In this document: piece after piece, positions 23,271 to 33,110 of the stretch
How the letters are laid out: each line of letters starts with the position of its first letter
Numbering within the stretch: the first letter of the stretch is position 1
The notes under the pieces: generated by a model
Databases searched by the model: none
What the model saw: the letters and a program-made list of their open reading frames with translations, nothing else
What the model was told of the DNA's origin: nothing
Assembly (NCBI RefSeq): GCF_001567565.1
Contig: NZ_LSSW01000013.1
Span: 186,001-250,000, forward strand
Direction: 5' to 3'
Source: Ectopseudomonas composti
GTDB taxonomy: Bacteria; Pseudomonadota; Gammaproteobacteria; Pseudomonadales; Pseudomonadaceae
DNA length: 64,000 nucleotides
Position numbers and translations under genes: made by a program

Positions 23271-24479
23271 TCAGCCTTCGACCGGAATGCTGAACACCAC
23301 CGCCGCCAGGCCGATCAGGCCGAGCAGGCTGAAGCCGACGATCTGCAGGGTGCGTCGGGCGCTGGCTGGCGCCTGGGCGGCCCGTGCGGCGGCCAGCAGC
23401 GCTTGCATGCCGTAGTACAGGGCGAAGGCGCGCGAGGCTTGGCTGATGATTTCGAAGACATCGAACAGCCAGGTCAGCAGCAGGCCGATGAGGGTCAGCA
23501 GCACATAGCCGTGGCGGGCGCGCAGGCGTTGGCCACTGAGTTCGTTGATCAACCCGCCCGAGGCGCTGGTGTCGGCGACGGCAGCGCTGAACTGGGCACT
23601 GAGGGCGGCGGCGATCAGCAGCGGCGGCAGCACCGCGGCGACCACGCCCATCAGGTCGATGATCGCGGTCTCGTCGAGGGTCATCTTCTGCTGGTGGAAG
23701 CTCAGCGTCAGCAGGGCAGCGTAGAGCAGGTAGATGGCGCTGGCGAGCCACTGCGCGTGGCGCATCGAACGCACGCGCATGGCGGCGTCGTAGTGCTGAC
23801 CGAGGTAACGCGAGGTCTCGAAACCCTGCACGGTAACGATCAGGCCGAGCAGCAGCTGCAACGCCAGCGTGCCCTGTGCACTGGCCGGGCTGTAGGTCAG
23901 TGAGCTGGCCACATCCTGATACGCGGTATGCACGGCGAGGCCGGCGAGCAGGCTGGCGATGATCGCCAGTTTTAGGCTCACCGAGAATTTTTCCAGGCGC
24001 TCCATCACGCTGAACCCACGCAGGTAACCGGCGGCCAGGATCAGCAGGTAGATCACCGTGGTGATGACCTTGGGCAGCGTGCCGCCACGCACATCGACGA
24101 TGCGCGCGGCAAAGGCACCGAAGAGGTTGAGGTAATAGGCCACCGAGATGAAGTAGGCGAACGCCAGTACCCAGGATGACAGGCGCTCGCCCGCATTCTG
24201 CAGCGCTGTACCGCGCCCCTGTGGCTTGTCGCCCAGGTAGCGGATGTTGAAGCGCATGGCGCTGCCGAAGGCGTAGCCCAGGGTGCACAGGGCGAGCATG
24301 GCCAGTGGCGCCCAACTGCCGAAGTTGACCAGCATCACCGGGCCGAGAATGAGAAAGCCGCTGCCGATGATCGAAGCCAGCGGGGTCACGGTGGCGCGCC
24401 ACATCGGTGCCTTGGCGACGCGTGGCCAGAACAGCAGGGCCGCTACCAGTAGCAGCGTCAGCACGATCATCGCGGTCAC
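23271..24479 (-). CDS. APC-like multi-pass transporter, substrate unknown
   Basis: A 402-residue inner-membrane protein with about eleven helices. It starts with MIVLTLLLVAALLFWPRVAK and ASIIGSGFLILGPVMLVNFG, where IIGSGFLI recalls the glycine-rich first helix of APC transporters. Other segments are WVLAFAYFISVAYYLNLFGA and LQLLLGLIVTVQGFETSRYL. Amino-acid or similar transport is inferred. GGAGG 7 bases upstream favours a GTG start at 24479 (VTAMIVL) over the ATGs at 24518 and 24470. No associated enzyme gene is adjacent. Confidence 0.75.
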   Translation of the reverse strand: MTAMIVLTLLLVAALLFWPRVAKAPMWRATVTPLASIIGSGFLILGPVMLVNFGSWAPLAMLALCTLGYAFGSAMRFNIRYLGDKPQGRGTALQNAGERLSSWVLAFAYFISVAYYLNLFGAFAARIVDVRGGTLPKVITTVIYLLILAAGYLRGFSVMERLEKFSVSLKLAIIASLLAGLAVHTAYQDVASSLTYSPASAQGTLALQLLLGLIVTVQGFETSRYLGQHYDAAMRVRSMRHAQWLASAIYLLYAALLTLSFHQQKMTLDETAIIDLMGVVAAVLPPLLIAAALSAQFSAAVADTSASGGLINELSGQRLRARHGYVLLTLIGLLLTWLFDVFEIISQASRAFALYYGMQALLAAARAAQAPASARRTLQIVGFSLLGLIGLAAVVFSIPVEG

Positions 24480-24567
24480 TCGCGGACCTCCGGTGGTCAA
24501 GGGTTCGAGGGCGCCCATTCAGGCGCCATGCGCCCGCCGCCACAAGCATGCGGGCGCGTGCGGTGAA

Positions 24568-26577
24568 TCAGTGCGAATAGCCGCTGGGTTTGCGAATGGT
24601 CTTGAGCAGGTCGTCCGGACTGATCTGGCCGACCACCTGGGTCGCCGCGCTGCCTGGCTGTGGCAGGTCGAGGATGTGGCCCTTCATCTTGCCGATCACG
24701 TGCATCTCGCACGGCTTGCAGTCGAACTTCAGGGTCAGCACTTCATCGCCGTGCACCAGCTGCATCGGCGCAACCTTGGTCTTCACGCCGGTCACGCCCT
24801 TGGCCTGTTTCGGGCACAGGTTGAAGGAGAAGCGCAGGCAGTGCTTGGTGATCATCACCGGCACTTCGCCTTCTTCTTCGTGCGCTTCGTAGGCCGCGTC
24901 GATCAGCTGCACGCCATGGCGATGGTAGAAGTCGCGGGCCTTCTGGTTGTAGACGTTGTAGAGGAAGCTCAGGTGCGATTCCGGGTACACCGGCGCCGGG
25001 TCGCTCTCGGCCTTGCGGCTGCCGCGCGGGTGGGCGGCGACACGGGCTGCGGTCAGCGCTTCGATGGCGTCGCGGCGCAGCGCCTTGAGCTGCGAGTTGG
25101 GCACGAACAGCGCTTGCGGCGCGTCGAGGCTGACGCTTTGGGCGTGGTAGATGGTGGTGCCGAGCTGGGTCAGCAGGTCGCGCAGGCCATCGAGTGCCTG
25201 CTCCGGCTTGTTGGCCACGCCGAACGGGCCGGGCAGGGCGACTTCGACGCTGATGCCTTCCTCGCTGGTGGCGGTGAGCTTGAGGGCTTCTTCACGCAGC
25301 TCGGCCTGCCAGCTAACACCGATACGGCGTTCGGCGCTGGTGCGTTGCAGCGCCTGCTGCCAGTTGTGGTCGAGGTTGCGTGACAGCGGATGATTCGGGC
25401 GCAGGCGGAAGAGCCCTTCGGGCATCTCGTTGGGCTCGACGCGGTAGCGGTAGCGCTTCTCGCCATCTTCGTCGAAATCGCCTTTGAGTTCGGCGATGTT
25501 GGCGCGAAAACCCACCACCTCGCGCTTGACCAGCACGTTGAGGCCGTCACCGTTGGACAGCGGCTCATGGGTGACGGCAATCAGGTCGCGCTTGTTCACC
25601 TTCTCGACAACGCCAACAGCGAGCCCGGTGAACGTTGGCGAGTCGAAGGCGCCGATGTCCACCTTGCGCTCGGTGACGAAGTAGTCGGTGCTGCCGCGGT
25701 GGAAGGTCTTGTCCGGGTCGGGCACGAAGAAGTGCGCGGTGCGGCCGCTGGAGGCGCGGGCCAGGTCCGGGCGGTCTTCGAGAATGGCGTCGAGTTCGCG
25801 GCGGTAGTGGGCGGTGATGTTCTTCACGTAGGCCACATCCTTGTAGCGGCCCTCGATCTTGAACGAGCGCACGCCGGCCTCGACCAGGGCGCGCAGGTTG
25901 GCGCTCTGGTTGTTGTCCTTCATCGACAGCAGGTGTTTCTCGTAGGCGATCACGCCGCCTTTCTCATCCTTGAGGGTGTAGGGCAGACGGCAGGCCTGCG
26001 AGCAGTCGCCACGGTTGGCGCTGCGCCCGGTCTGCGCGTGGGAAATGTTGCACTGGCCGGAGAAGGCCACGCACAGCGCACCGTGGATGAAGAACTCGAT
26101 GGCCGCATCGGTTTCATCGGCGATGGCGCGGATTTCCTGCAGGTTCAGCTCGCGCGCCAGCACCAGCTGGGAGAAGCCGGCCTGGTCGAGAAACTTGGCG
26201 CGGGCCAGGGTGCGAATGTCGGTCTGGGTGCTGGCATGCAGCTCGATGGGCGGAATATCCAGCTCCATTACCCCCATGTCCTGCACGATCAGTGCATCCA
26301 CACCTGCGTCGTAGAGCTGATGGATCAGCGCGCGCGCCGGCTCCAGCTCGTCGTCATGCAAGATGGTGTTGATGGTGGTGAACACCCGCGCGTGGTAGCG
26401 CCGGGCGAATTCCACCAGCCTGGCGATCTCGCTCACCTCGTTGCAGGCATTGTGCCGCGCGCCGAAGCTCGGGCCGCCGATGTAGATGGCGTCGGCGCCA
26501 TGCAGGATGGCCTCGCGGGCGATCTCGACATCGCGGGCAGGGCTGAGCAGTTCCAGGTGGTGTTTGGGCAGGGACAT
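24568..26577 (-). CDS. rlhA: RlhA-type U32 peptidase-family protein (23S rRNA hydroxylation)
   Basis: A 669-residue U32-family protein of the YdcP/RlhA size class (E. coli about 650). It opens [20 protein letters not shown] and [17 protein letters not shown]. The U32 signature region [19 protein letters not shown] and [16 protein letters not shown] leads to the conserved cysteines ([16 protein letters not shown] at about residues 170-195) thought to hold an iron-sulfur centre. A large C-terminal domain ends with [18 protein letters not shown]. RlhA is needed for 5-hydroxycytidine at C2501 of 23S rRNA, using prephenate-derived chemistry and iron. Expected role: rRNA modification, not proteolysis. 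Confidence 0.88.
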   Translation of the reverse strand: MSLPKHHLELLSPARDVEIAREAILHGADAIYIGGPSFGARHNACNEVSEIARLVEFARRYHARVFTTINTILHDDELEPARALIHQLYDAGVDALIVQDMGVMELDIPPIELHASTQTDIRTLARAKFLDQAGFSQLVLARELNLQEIRAIADETDAAIEFFIHGALCVAFSGQCNISHAQTGRSANRGDCSQACRLPYTLKDEKGGVIAYEKHLLSMKDNNQSANLRALVEAGVRSFKIEGRYKDVAYVKNITAHYRRELDAILEDRPDLARASSGRTAHFFVPDPDKTFHRGSTDYFVTERKVDIGAFDSPTFTGLAVGVVEKVNKRDLIAVTHEPLSNGDGLNVLVKREVVGFRANIAELKGDFDEDGEKRYRYRVEPNEMPEGLFRLRPNHPLSRNLDHNWQQALQRTSAERRIGVSWQAELREEALKLTATSEEGISVEVALPGPFGVANKPEQALDGLRDLLTQLGTTIYHAQSVSLDAPQALFVPNSQLKALRRDAIEALTAARVAAHPRGSRKAESDPAPVYPESHLSFLYNVYNQKARDFYHRHGVQLIDAAYEAHEEEGEVPVMITKHCLRFSFNLCPKQAKGVTGVKTKVAPMQLVHGDEVLTLKFDCKPCEMHVIGKMKGHILDLPQPGSAATQVVGQISPDDLLKTIRKPSGYSH

Positions 26578-26731
26578 GGTGGTTTCTTTTATCAGGCTGG
26601 GCACGGGCAAGCTGCGCATTGTAGCGGGCCTGGGGGCACGGGGCATCCGTGATATGCCGGACGGCGGCTCGGGCTGTTTGCAGCGCCTCATCTGTGGGAC
26701 AGTAGCGCCCTTTTTCAGGGGAGGTGTGGCG

Positions 26732-27376
26732 ATGGACAACAGAGGGTTGGAGAAGCTCGATCAGTGGCTGCTCAAGTACGGCAACGATGACTCGATCCTG
26801 TCCGCCAGCGAGCTGGATGGCTACTTCGCCGCCATCGTCTCCGCCCCGCGCCAGGTCGCCCCGGCCGTCTGGTACTCGGCGATCTGGGCCGACCAGCCGC
26901 CGCAGTGGCCGAGCGACAAGGATGGCGAGCGCTTCATGAAACTGGCTATCGAACTGATGAGCGAAGCCACCTACATGCTCAGCGAGGAGCCGGACGACTA
27001 CGAGGCGATCTTCCTCGCCGACGGCAACGGCAAGGGCGAGAAGCTGATCGTCTCCGAGTGGTGCGCGGGCTATCTGCGCGGCGCTACGGTTGCTGGTTGG
27101 CTGGACGCAGCGTTGCCCGAGTCGGTGGCAGCAGCTCGTGCGCTGATCACCCTGCACGGTGATGAGAGCGGCAGCGCGACGCTCAAGGCCATGTCCGACG
27201 CCGAGTACGATGCCAGCACGGCACTGCTCGAACCGGCGGCTGTCGAGCTTTACCAATACTGGCAGCAGAACCTGGAGCCGGTGCTGCCGGTACGTCGTGA
27301 CGATGCCAAGGTGGGGCGTAACGACCCGTGCAGTTGCGGCAGTGGCAAGAAGTACAAGCAGTGCTGCATGCGCTGA
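26732..27376 (+). CDS. UPF0149/YecA-family protein with C-terminal SEC-C motif
   Basis: A 214-residue protein. The UPF0149 part has [20 protein letters not shown] followed by [11 protein letters not shown], then [17 protein letters not shown] (about residues 108-125). It ends in a SEC-C zinc motif [20 protein letters not shown], the metal-binding tail also seen in SecA. YecA of E. coli binds ribosomes and nascent chains through this kind of tail; a targeting or ribosome-associated role is inferred. GGGGAGG lies upstream of the ATG at 26732. It is divergent from rlhA and converges on the HDOD gene. Confidence 0.9.
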   Translation: MDNRGLEKLDQWLLKYGNDDSILSASELDGYFAAIVSAPRQVAPAVWYSAIWADQPPQWPSDKDGERFMKLAIELMSEATYMLSEEPDDYEAIFLADGNGKGEKLIVSEWCAGYLRGATVAGWLDAALPESVAAARALITLHGDESGSATLKAMSDAEYDASTALLEPAAVELYQYWQQNLEPVLPVRRDDAKVGRNDPCSCGSGKKYKQCCMR

Positions 27377-27393
27377 CAGCATCTTCGCCGGTA

Positions 27394-27428
27394 CCGGCCG
27401 GCTGAGGGTCGCTACCTCAGTCGGCCGG
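27394..27428. terminator. Bidirectional hairpin between convergent genes
   Basis: CCGGCCGGCTGAGG and CCTCAGTCGGCCGG pair (13 of 14, one G-T) around a 7-base loop. It lies between the UPF0149 and HDOD stops. A T-tract is missing on both sides, so efficiency is uncertain. Confidence 0.6.
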
Positions 27429-27459
27429 CTGCGTCAGTTCAAGCCATTGGGGCCGCTGC

Positions 27460-28281
27460 TCAGCCAAGCAACTCGGCAAACGCCTTGTCCGCCTCCAGCA
27501 CGGCTGGCAAGGCTTCGAACAGCGTGGCCAGGTCGACCTCCTCGAACAATGGGCCTTCCAGGCTCTGCTGCGCCTGTTCGCTGACACCATCGAGTTCGAT
27601 GGTTTCCGCAATGATCACCGACTGCGCCATCAGCCTTGCGTAATGACCGTCGCTGGGCGCCTGGCTTGGGCGCGCCTGGTAGGCGATGGCATGCTGGATC
27701 AGCGCTGGCAGTTGCCAGCGGCGTGCCAGTTCGGCGCCCACTTCCGGGTAGCCGAAACCCAGTTGCAGGGTTTCCTCGGCGGCCTGTGCCGCGGCCTCGC
27801 GCTTCGGATGGCGGTTCATGCGCCGGGCAAAATCCGGTGCGCCAGTCTGGATCAGCAGCTCGCCGATGTTATGCATCATGCCGCAGGTGAAGGCGGCGTC
27901 CGTGTCCAGCTTCAGTTGCTTGGCCAGGCTGCGGGCGATGCTGGCCACCCGGAAGCTGTGAATCCAGAAGCCCTTGAGGTCGAAGCCGGTATCGACCTTG
28001 AACGCGCCCGTCATCGCCGAAGCCAGCACCAGCGTGCGCAGGGTGTTGAATCCCAGGCGCATGGCCGCGTCCTCGACGCTCACGGCTTCACGCGCGCCGC
28101 GAAAACGGGGCGAGTTGGCCAGGCGCAGTACCTTGGCGGCGATAACCGGGTCGCGCTCGATGTTGCGCGCCACGCTTTCCAGGCTGGAGGAGGGGTTGTC
28201 GAACTGCTGGATCAGCTCCTGCGCGACCTTCGGAATGCTCGGCAGTGTGTGAATCTGGGCAAAGAGACTGTCAATATCCAT
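27460..28281 (-). CDS. HDOD-domain signalling protein
   Basis: A 273-residue single-domain HDOD protein. It starts with MDIDSLFAQIHTLPSIPKVA and has RDPVIAAKVLRLANSPRF, the HD-like core CGMMHNIGELLIQTGAPDFA (about residues 133-152) and LGFGYPEVGAELARRW (about 173-188). In HDOD proteins the catalytic HD metal site is usually incomplete; here the motif reads MHNIGE, so phosphodiesterase activity is not expected. Pseudomonas HDOD proteins are tied to signalling and stress pathways, but this one has no attached output domain. The ATG at 28281 opens the conserved N-terminal helix. Confidence 0.88.
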   Translation of the reverse strand: MDIDSLFAQIHTLPSIPKVAQELIQQFDNPSSSLESVARNIERDPVIAAKVLRLANSPRFRGAREAVSVEDAAMRLGFNTLRTLVLASAMTGAFKVDTGFDLKGFWIHSFRVASIARSLAKQLKLDTDAAFTCGMMHNIGELLIQTGAPDFARRMNRHPKREAAAQAAEETLQLGFGYPEVGAELARRWQLPALIQHAIAYQARPSQAPSDGHYARLMAQSVIIAETIELDGVSEQAQQSLEGPLFEEVDLATLFEALPAVLEADKAFAELLG

Positions 28282-28429
28282 GTTGGCTCCGATAGCTACG
28301 GGCGCGGCGCTCGCGCTCGGTGAGAAAGTGCTCTTTGAGCATAGCCGCGCCTGCGGTCGCAGCCAGTCTCGCAGCCGCTTGTTAGAGCCTTTTTCGTCGT
28401 GCTACCGGCTTAGAACAGGCACGCCAGAG

Positions 28430-28457
28430 CACCAGCCGGGAAGAGGGCTGGTGCTTG
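28430..28457 (-). terminator. Terminator-like hairpin after the ecotin gene
   Basis: AGCACCAGCC and GGCTGGTGCT form a perfect 10-bp stem with an 8-base loop just past the ecotin stop. No clear T-tract follows on the minus strand. Confidence 0.55.
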
Positions 28458-28468
28458 TAGCTATAGCC

Positions 28469-28945
28469 TTACTGGCGTGGCGCCGCGCTGATCTCTGCAG
28501 CGGCGGACCACACCCGGTAGCGCACCTCGATATCCTTCGGTGCGTAGATCACCAGCGGCAACTTGCTGTTGTAGCGCACCAGTTGCGGCTCACCGCCGAC
28601 GCGCACGAACGCCGGTTTGCGGCTGCCATCCGGGCAGGCCATCAGGGTGCTCATGGCCGGGCCGACCTGGCTCAGTTCGTAGTAGTTATAGCCCCAGCCT
28701 TCCACGGTTTTTTCCTGCCACTGGCCGCCCAGGCGTTGCTGATTGCAGTCCACTTCCAGGGTCTTGCCGGCAATGATCTCCACCTTGTGCTCGGCTTCGT
28801 TGGCCTGTGCCGGCAGCTCGATCACGTGGCGGCTGTAGCCGTCGGCAGCGGCAGGGTAGGGCTTGAGCGCCTCGGGCGTGGCAGCGCAGGCGGCCAGTGG
28901 CAGGGCGCCGACGAGGGAGAGCAGCGGTAGTTTGAGTCGGTTCAT
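28469..28945 (-). CDS. eco: Ecotin-family serine protease inhibitor
   Basis: A 158-residue secreted inhibitor. After a signal peptide ([17 protein letters not shown]) it has [36 protein letters not shown] and [19 protein letters not shown], all diagnostic of ecotin. The reactive-site loop reads STLMACPDG; by alignment with E. coli ecotin (STMM) the P1 residue is Leu instead of Met. The disulfide Cys pair (VDCN, MACPD) is intact. LAAC at the end of the signal also fits a lipobox, so it may be lipid-anchored. It should dimerise and block trypsin/elastase-like proteases in the periplasm or at the surface. P. aeruginosa has an ecotin too. Confidence 0.92.
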   Translation of the reverse strand: MNRLKLPLLSLVGALPLAACAATPEALKPYPAAADGYSRHVIELPAQANEAEHKVEIIAGKTLEVDCNQQRLGGQWQEKTVEGWGYNYYELSQVGPAMSTLMACPDGSRKPAFVRVGGEPQLVRYNSKLPLVIYAPKDIEVRYRVWSAAAEISAAPRQ

Positions 28946-29059
28946 GAGGGTTCCTTGCTGAAAGACCTTGTGGGTCGTCCGTTGTTGGGAAGCCGCCGGA
29001 TCGGCAGCGCAGCACAGACCTTTGTGGATAGGCCAAGTTCCTGTGCCTTTCAAGCCGTC

Positions 29060-30013
29060 TCAACGCGCCTCGGCCGAGGGGGCCAACTCGGCGGGCAGGG
29101 CGTGCTGAAGATAGTCCGCGAACAGACGTACCTTGGGCGTCAGCTCGTAGCGATTGCGCACGCAGAGGTAGTAATCCAGCGGAGCGCTGGTCGCACGACT
29201 GCTTGCGGGGGTGGCTGATGAGAACAACTCGACCAGTTCGCCGCGGGCCAGGTACGGGTCGGCGACGAAGGACGCCAGGCGGGTGATGCCGCCGCCTGAC
29301 GCAGCGCACTGTGCCAAGGCATCGATATCGTTGCTGCTCATGGCCACTCTGACCTGGGCATCGAAATGCTCGTCATCGCGAACGAAGCCCCAGCGCAGAA
29401 AGCGGCCATCGGTCGCGAAACGGAACAGCAGGCAATCATGATCGCGCAATTGCTCGGGCTCGCTGGGGCGACCGGCGCGCTGCAGGTAGGCCGGGGCAGC
29501 ACAGAAGCGAGTTTGCGCGGTGGCGATACGCCGGGCAACCAGGCCGCTGCGCAACTGCTGCTCGATGTAGATGCTGACGTCGACACCTTCCTGAATGTGG
29601 TCGACGGAGCTGTCGGTGGTCAGCAGCTCGCAGCGTATACGCGGGTAGCGCGCCATGAAACCGGGGATCAGTGGTGCCAGCACGTGGCGGCCGAAGGCCG
29701 CGCTGGCGGCGATGCGCAACTGGCCGCGCGGTTCATCCTGCAGGTCGGCGACGTCGGCGCGGGCCAGTTCCAGTTCCTGAAGCACCGCTTGCACGCGCTC
29801 GAAGTACAGCGCGCCAGCGTCGGTAAGCGCTAGGCTGCGGGTGGTGCGGGTGAGCAGGCGGGTACCCAGATTTTGTTCCAGGCGGGCGATGTTCTGGCTC
29901 GCCGCAGCGGCGCTGATACCCAGCAGGCGCGCTCCGGCGGCAATGCTGCCGCTTTCCACCGCTTTGACGAAGCTCTCAAGGCCGCGAAGGGTGTCCGTGC
30001 TTTTGCTTTGCAA
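29060..30013 (-). CDS. LysR-family transcriptional regulator
   Basis: A 317-residue LTTR. The winged HTH covers LRGLESFVKAVESGSIAAGA to LLTRTTRSLALTDAGALYF (about residues 9-75), and the effector domain begins near EPRGQLRIAASAAFGRHVLA. It belongs to the CrgA/AaeR-like group by its TRTTRSL motif. The start was set at TTG 30013 because CGAGG lies 6-10 bases upstream, and because a perfect operator-like palindrome at 30028-30054 would otherwise fall inside the coding region. A TTG at 30049 is an alternative. It is divergent from the DUF2798 gene, its probable target. Confidence 0.88.
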   Translation of the reverse strand: MQSKSTDTLRGLESFVKAVESGSIAAGARLLGISAAAASQNIARLEQNLGTRLLTRTTRSLALTDAGALYFERVQAVLQELELARADVADLQDEPRGQLRIAASAAFGRHVLAPLIPGFMARYPRIRCELLTTDSSVDHIQEGVDVSIYIEQQLRSGLVARRIATAQTRFCAAPAYLQRAGRPSEPEQLRDHDCLLFRFATDGRFLRWGFVRDDEHFDAQVRVAMSSNDIDALAQCAASGGGITRLASFVADPYLARGELVELFSSATPASSRATSAPLDYYLCVRNRYELTPKVRLFADYLQHALPAELAPSAEAR

Positions 30014-30027
30014 TGCTGGCCTCGGTC

Positions 30028-30054
30028 GTAAGTTGAGCTTGATACTCAACTTAC
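30028..30054. promoter_or_regulatory. LysR operator: perfect 10-bp inverted repeat
   Basis: GTAAGTTGAG and CTCAACTTAC are perfect inverted arms separated by 7 bases (CTTGATA). The centre fits the LysR T-N11-A rule (TTGAG to CTCAA). It lies between the LysR gene and the divergent DUF2798 gene. Confidence 0.75.
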
Positions 30055-30127
30055 CTTCCGGCCTCTACCGGAGCAATCGTCCTGGTCGCTAAAGTGCTGG
30101 CACATTCAATGATCAGGAAATCAGAAC

Positions 30128-30397
30128 ATGTCCGATCTCGACTCAACGCCGCTGCCTGCGCGTAGCTGGAAGCTGCCTGCCCGAGCCATGCCGGTGGCTT
30201 TCGCTTTCTTCATGTCGGGGATCATGGCGATGCTCATGTCGCTGGTGATCACCGCTGCAAACCGAGGGTTCAGTGACGGTTATCTGCAAGCGGTACTGAG
30301 TGCCTACAGCCTGGCCATGCCGGTGGCTTTCTGCTGCGTGATGCTGGTGCGACCGGTCGTGATCAAGCTGGTGAGTCTGACCGTGCACGCTCCGTGA
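30128..30397 (+). CDS. DUF2798 small membrane protein
   Basis: An 89-residue protein with two membrane helices, AMPVAFAFFMSGIMAMLMSL and YSLAMPVAFCCVMLVRPVVI, in the DUF2798 arrangement (two related segments each starting AMPVAF). Function is unknown. The ATG at 30128 lies 74 bases from the LysR palindrome, so LysR control is likely. The stop codon is embedded in the stem of the following terminator-like hairpin. Confidence 0.82.
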   Translation: MSDLDSTPLPARSWKLPARAMPVAFAFFMSGIMAMLMSLVITAANRGFSDGYLQAVLSAYSLAMPVAFCCVMLVRPVVIKLVSLTVHAP

Positions 30398-30419
30398 AAA
30401 ACTGCGCAGTCTTTCACGG
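30392..30419 (+). terminator. Hairpin overlapping the DUF2798 stop codon
   Basis: CCGTGAAA and TTTCACGG pair around a 12-base loop. The TGA stop is part of the left arm. No strong T-tract follows, so it is a weak or dual-purpose hairpin. Confidence 0.5.
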
Positions 30420-30508
30420 GCGAGGGAGGGCGGCCTGCTTTTGCGCTAATCAAGCACGCTCAGGCCAGTCGGCGGGGGCCGTGCGTGACACCCACCGATG
30501 CAAGGGGA

Positions 30509-30856
30509 TCAGGCGAAGACGAAGTACTTGCGAACGGTCTCGACCACTTCCCAGGTGCCTTTCATGCCAGGTTCGACCACGAAGATGTCACCGGCTTTCA
30601 GGTGAATTGGCTCCATGCCGTCCGGGGTGATGATGCAATAGCCTTCCTGGAAGTGGCAGTACTCCCACTTCACGTACTCCACGCGCCACTTGCCGGGCGT
30701 GCAGATCCAGGTACCCATGATCTTGCTGCCATCATCGGAGTTGTAAGCGTTGAGGTTGACGGTATGCGGGTCACCTTCGATGCGCTCCCATTTGCAGGCA
30801 TCGACGACGGGCATCGGCTGGGTGTCGCGCAGAACGGTGATCGGTTTGTTGGCCAT
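30509..30856 (-). CDS. Cupin-domain protein (DUF861/Cupin_3)
   Basis: A 115-residue single cupin: [38 protein letters not shown] and [20 protein letters not shown] cover the beta-barrel of the ureidoglycolate-hydrolase-like Cupin_3 family (about residues 45-110). The usual cupin metal ligands are only partly present (Glu and His in EYCHFQEG). It may bind a small molecule or sugar derivative; no catabolic genes are adjacent. GGGAG precedes the ATG at 30856. Confidence 0.85.
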   Translation of the reverse strand: MANKPITVLRDTQPMPVVDACKWERIEGDPHTVNLNAYNSDDGSKIMGTWICTPGKWRVEYVKWEYCHFQEGYCIITPDGMEPIHLKAGDIFVVEPGMKGTWEVVETVRKYFVFA

Positions 30857-31046
30857 GTCTGGCTCCCGGTGCAAAAAAAGGGCCTTCACCATAGGCGCCG
30901 GAGGCATGGAGAGATTGTCTGGAGTCGACCTCTGGCTAGTCGTTTGCGCTGTCGCCTGCTACATTTTTACGCCCAAAGGACGAGAGAAGCGGAGCGACTT
31001 TGCCTCTACTCTTGAGACGGAGAACCGTTCGAGAAGAGAGGCGCTT

Positions 31047-33074
31047 ATGGGTTTTTTCCGTCGTGAACGCTTCACTCAATCGCTGCAGGGGGCAACCGCG
31101 CAGATCAGTTGTCGCGGCGGCGAGCTTGCCGCTGAGCTGGCGGCGGTGCGCATGCGGCCGAGCTTCATCACTGGCTACGTTTCACCGCACCTGGATCTCG
31201 AACGCATCGCCCGGCAGATTCACGAGCGCTTTCCCGGTGTCACGCTGAGCTTGAGCAGCAGCGCTGGCGAACTGTGTGGCAGCGAAGGGCGGCTCTACTG
31301 TGACGCCACTGGGCAGTGGGATCGCCTGGTGCTGGCGCTGTTCGACAGCCGTGTTTTGCTCAGTGCGGAGCTGGTCAGCGTGCCGCTGGAGAGCCAGGAC
31401 ATTCGGGCTGGTGGCGCGCGCATGTCGCTGCGTGAGCGCATCGCCAAGCTGACTCGATCGCTGCAGGCGTTGCAGGTAAAGACGCCTATCGATGCCCGCG
31501 ACACCCTGGCTTATGTGTTGTTCGACGGTTTGTCGGCCTCCGAGTCGTTCTTCATGGAAGCGCTCTATGAGTCAGGGCGTTTTCCCTGCCTGTTCGTCGG
31601 TGGCTCGGCCGGTGGCAAGGGCGACTTTCGCCAGACCTTCCTGCATGACGGCCAGCGCCGCTACGAGAACCATGCCCTGGTGGTGTTTCTCAAGAGCGCA
31701 CCCGGCGTTCGCTTTGGCGTGTTCAAAAGCCAGAACTTCGAGCCGACTTCGATCAGCCTCAGTGTGCTCACCGCCTCGCTCGAGGAGCGCAGCATCCGTC
31801 AGGTGATCGACGCGCGCGGCAATATTCTGAGTATGGTCGCCGCCTTGTGCGCCGAATTGCAGTGCCAGCCGCAGGAGCTGGAGGGCAAGCTAGCCAGTTA
31901 CTCGTTCGCCATTCGCGTCGGCAGCGAGCTGTTCGTGCGTTCCATCGCGCGCATCGACCTGCAGCAGGAGATCGTCCACCTGTTCTGTGACGTGGCGCCG
32001 GGCGAGGAACTGGTATTGGTCAGGCGCACGCCATTGGTCGAGGGCACTCGGCGTGATTTCGAACGCTTTCTGCAGGGCAAGGGGGGAACGCCCCTGCTCG
32101 GCCTACTCAACGACTGCATCCTGCGCCGGCTCAACAACGCGGCGGAGCTGGGGAAGATGGGGGCGGTGTTCGGCCGGGTGCCGGTCATCGGCTTTTCCAC
32201 CTTCGGCGAGATTCTCGGCCTCAACCTCAACCAGACACTGACCGCGATCTTCTTCTTCCAGGTCCCGCCGGGCGCGGCGTTCAGTGACGATTACATCGAC
32301 CGCTTTCCCATCCACTACGGCGAATTCAAGGCCTTCTTCCTGCGTCGGCAAATCAAGAAGCTCGCCGGGCTCAGCCAGGTGGTGGTCAGTCAGATCAACG
32401 CCTTCAAACGGCATGACTACGACAGCTGCATCGACAGCCACGGCCTCGACGAGCACATTCGTCCGGTTTTCGAGGGGCTGGCCGATCTTGGTCAGGTGTT
32501 GCGTGCGGCCGAGGCGCGGCAGCGCGAGATTGGCGAGCAGTTACACTTGCATGCCCATGAATTGCACCAGAGCATGGATGCGCTGGGCGATAACATCACT
32601 CGCCAGGGCGATGTCACCGAGCAGGCCGAGGCGGTGGTACGCAGCCTGGGCGAGCAGGGCACATCGGTGGTACGCAGTGCCGACGAGCTGGCGCGATCCA
32701 GTCTACGCATCCAGTCCATCGTTCAGGTGATCCAGCAGATTGCCGGGCAGACCAACCTGCTGGCGCTCAATGCCGCCATCGAGGCGGCGCGTGCCGGGGA
32801 AATGGGTCGTGGCTTCGCGGTGGTGGCCGACGAGGTGCGCAACCTGGCGCAGATCACTCACAAGAACGCCGCCGAGATCGGTACCGACGTCGATCAACTG
32901 TCCCAGGCCATCAGCGTGGTGTCCGGACATATCCAGCAGCAGGTCAGCGAGGTCTCCACGCTGGGGGGGATGATCGATTCGTTGCGTGATTCCGCCGAAC
33001 TGACCGAGCAGACCTCGCAGCGCACCCGCGAGCTGGCCGACACTCTGACCGGGCTGACGGGTAACGTCGGCTGA
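31047..33074 (+). CDS. Soluble FIST-domain chemoreceptor-like protein (FIST_N-FIST_C-MCPsignal)
   Basis: A 675-residue protein without membrane helices. FIST_N covers about residues 30-235 ([47 protein letters not shown]). FIST_C covers about 240-400 ([40 protein letters not shown]). A coiled coil then leads to a methyl-accepting signalling domain, with the kinase-contacting tip [20 protein letters not shown] near residue 570. FIST domains are proposed to bind small ligands such as amino acids, so this looks like a cytoplasmic receptor. GAGAGG precedes the ATG at 31047. It converges on a second receptor gene; no che genes are in the window. Confidence 0.9.
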   Translation: MGFFRRERFTQSLQGATAQISCRGGELAAELAAVRMRPSFITGYVSPHLDLERIARQIHERFPGVTLSLSSSAGELCGSEGRLYCDATGQWDRLVLALFDSRVLLSAELVSVPLESQDIRAGGARMSLRERIAKLTRSLQALQVKTPIDARDTLAYVLFDGLSASESFFMEALYESGRFPCLFVGGSAGGKGDFRQTFLHDGQRRYENHALVVFLKSAPGVRFGVFKSQNFEPTSISLSVLTASLEERSIRQVIDARGNILSMVAALCAELQCQPQELEGKLASYSFAIRVGSELFVRSIARIDLQQEIVHLFCDVAPGEELVLVRRTPLVEGTRRDFERFLQGKGGTPLLGLLNDCILRRLNNAAELGKMGAVFGRVPVIGFSTFGEILGLNLNQTLTAIFFFQVPPGAAFSDDYIDRFPIHYGEFKAFFLRRQIKKLAGLSQVVVSQINAFKRHDYDSCIDSHGLDEHIRPVFEGLADLGQVLRAAEARQREIGEQLHLHAHELHQSMDALGDNITRQGDVTEQAEAVVRSLGEQGTSVVRSADELARSSLRIQSIVQVIQQIAGQTNLLALNAAIEAARAGEMGRGFAVVADEVRNLAQITHKNAAEIGTDVDQLSQAISVVSGHIQQQVSEVSTLGGMIDSLRDSAELTEQTSQRTRELADTLTGLTGNVG

Positions 33075-33079
33075 CTGCG

Positions 33080-33103
33080 TGCGGCGGCGCATGTGCCGCC
33101 GCA
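33080..33103. terminator. Bidirectional hairpin between two chemoreceptor genes
   Basis: TGCGGCGGC and GCCGCCGCA form a perfect 9-bp GC stem with a 6-base loop, between the convergent FIST-MCP and PAS-MCP stops. It lacks a T-tract. Confidence 0.6.
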
Positions 33104-33110
33104 GCGCTGC

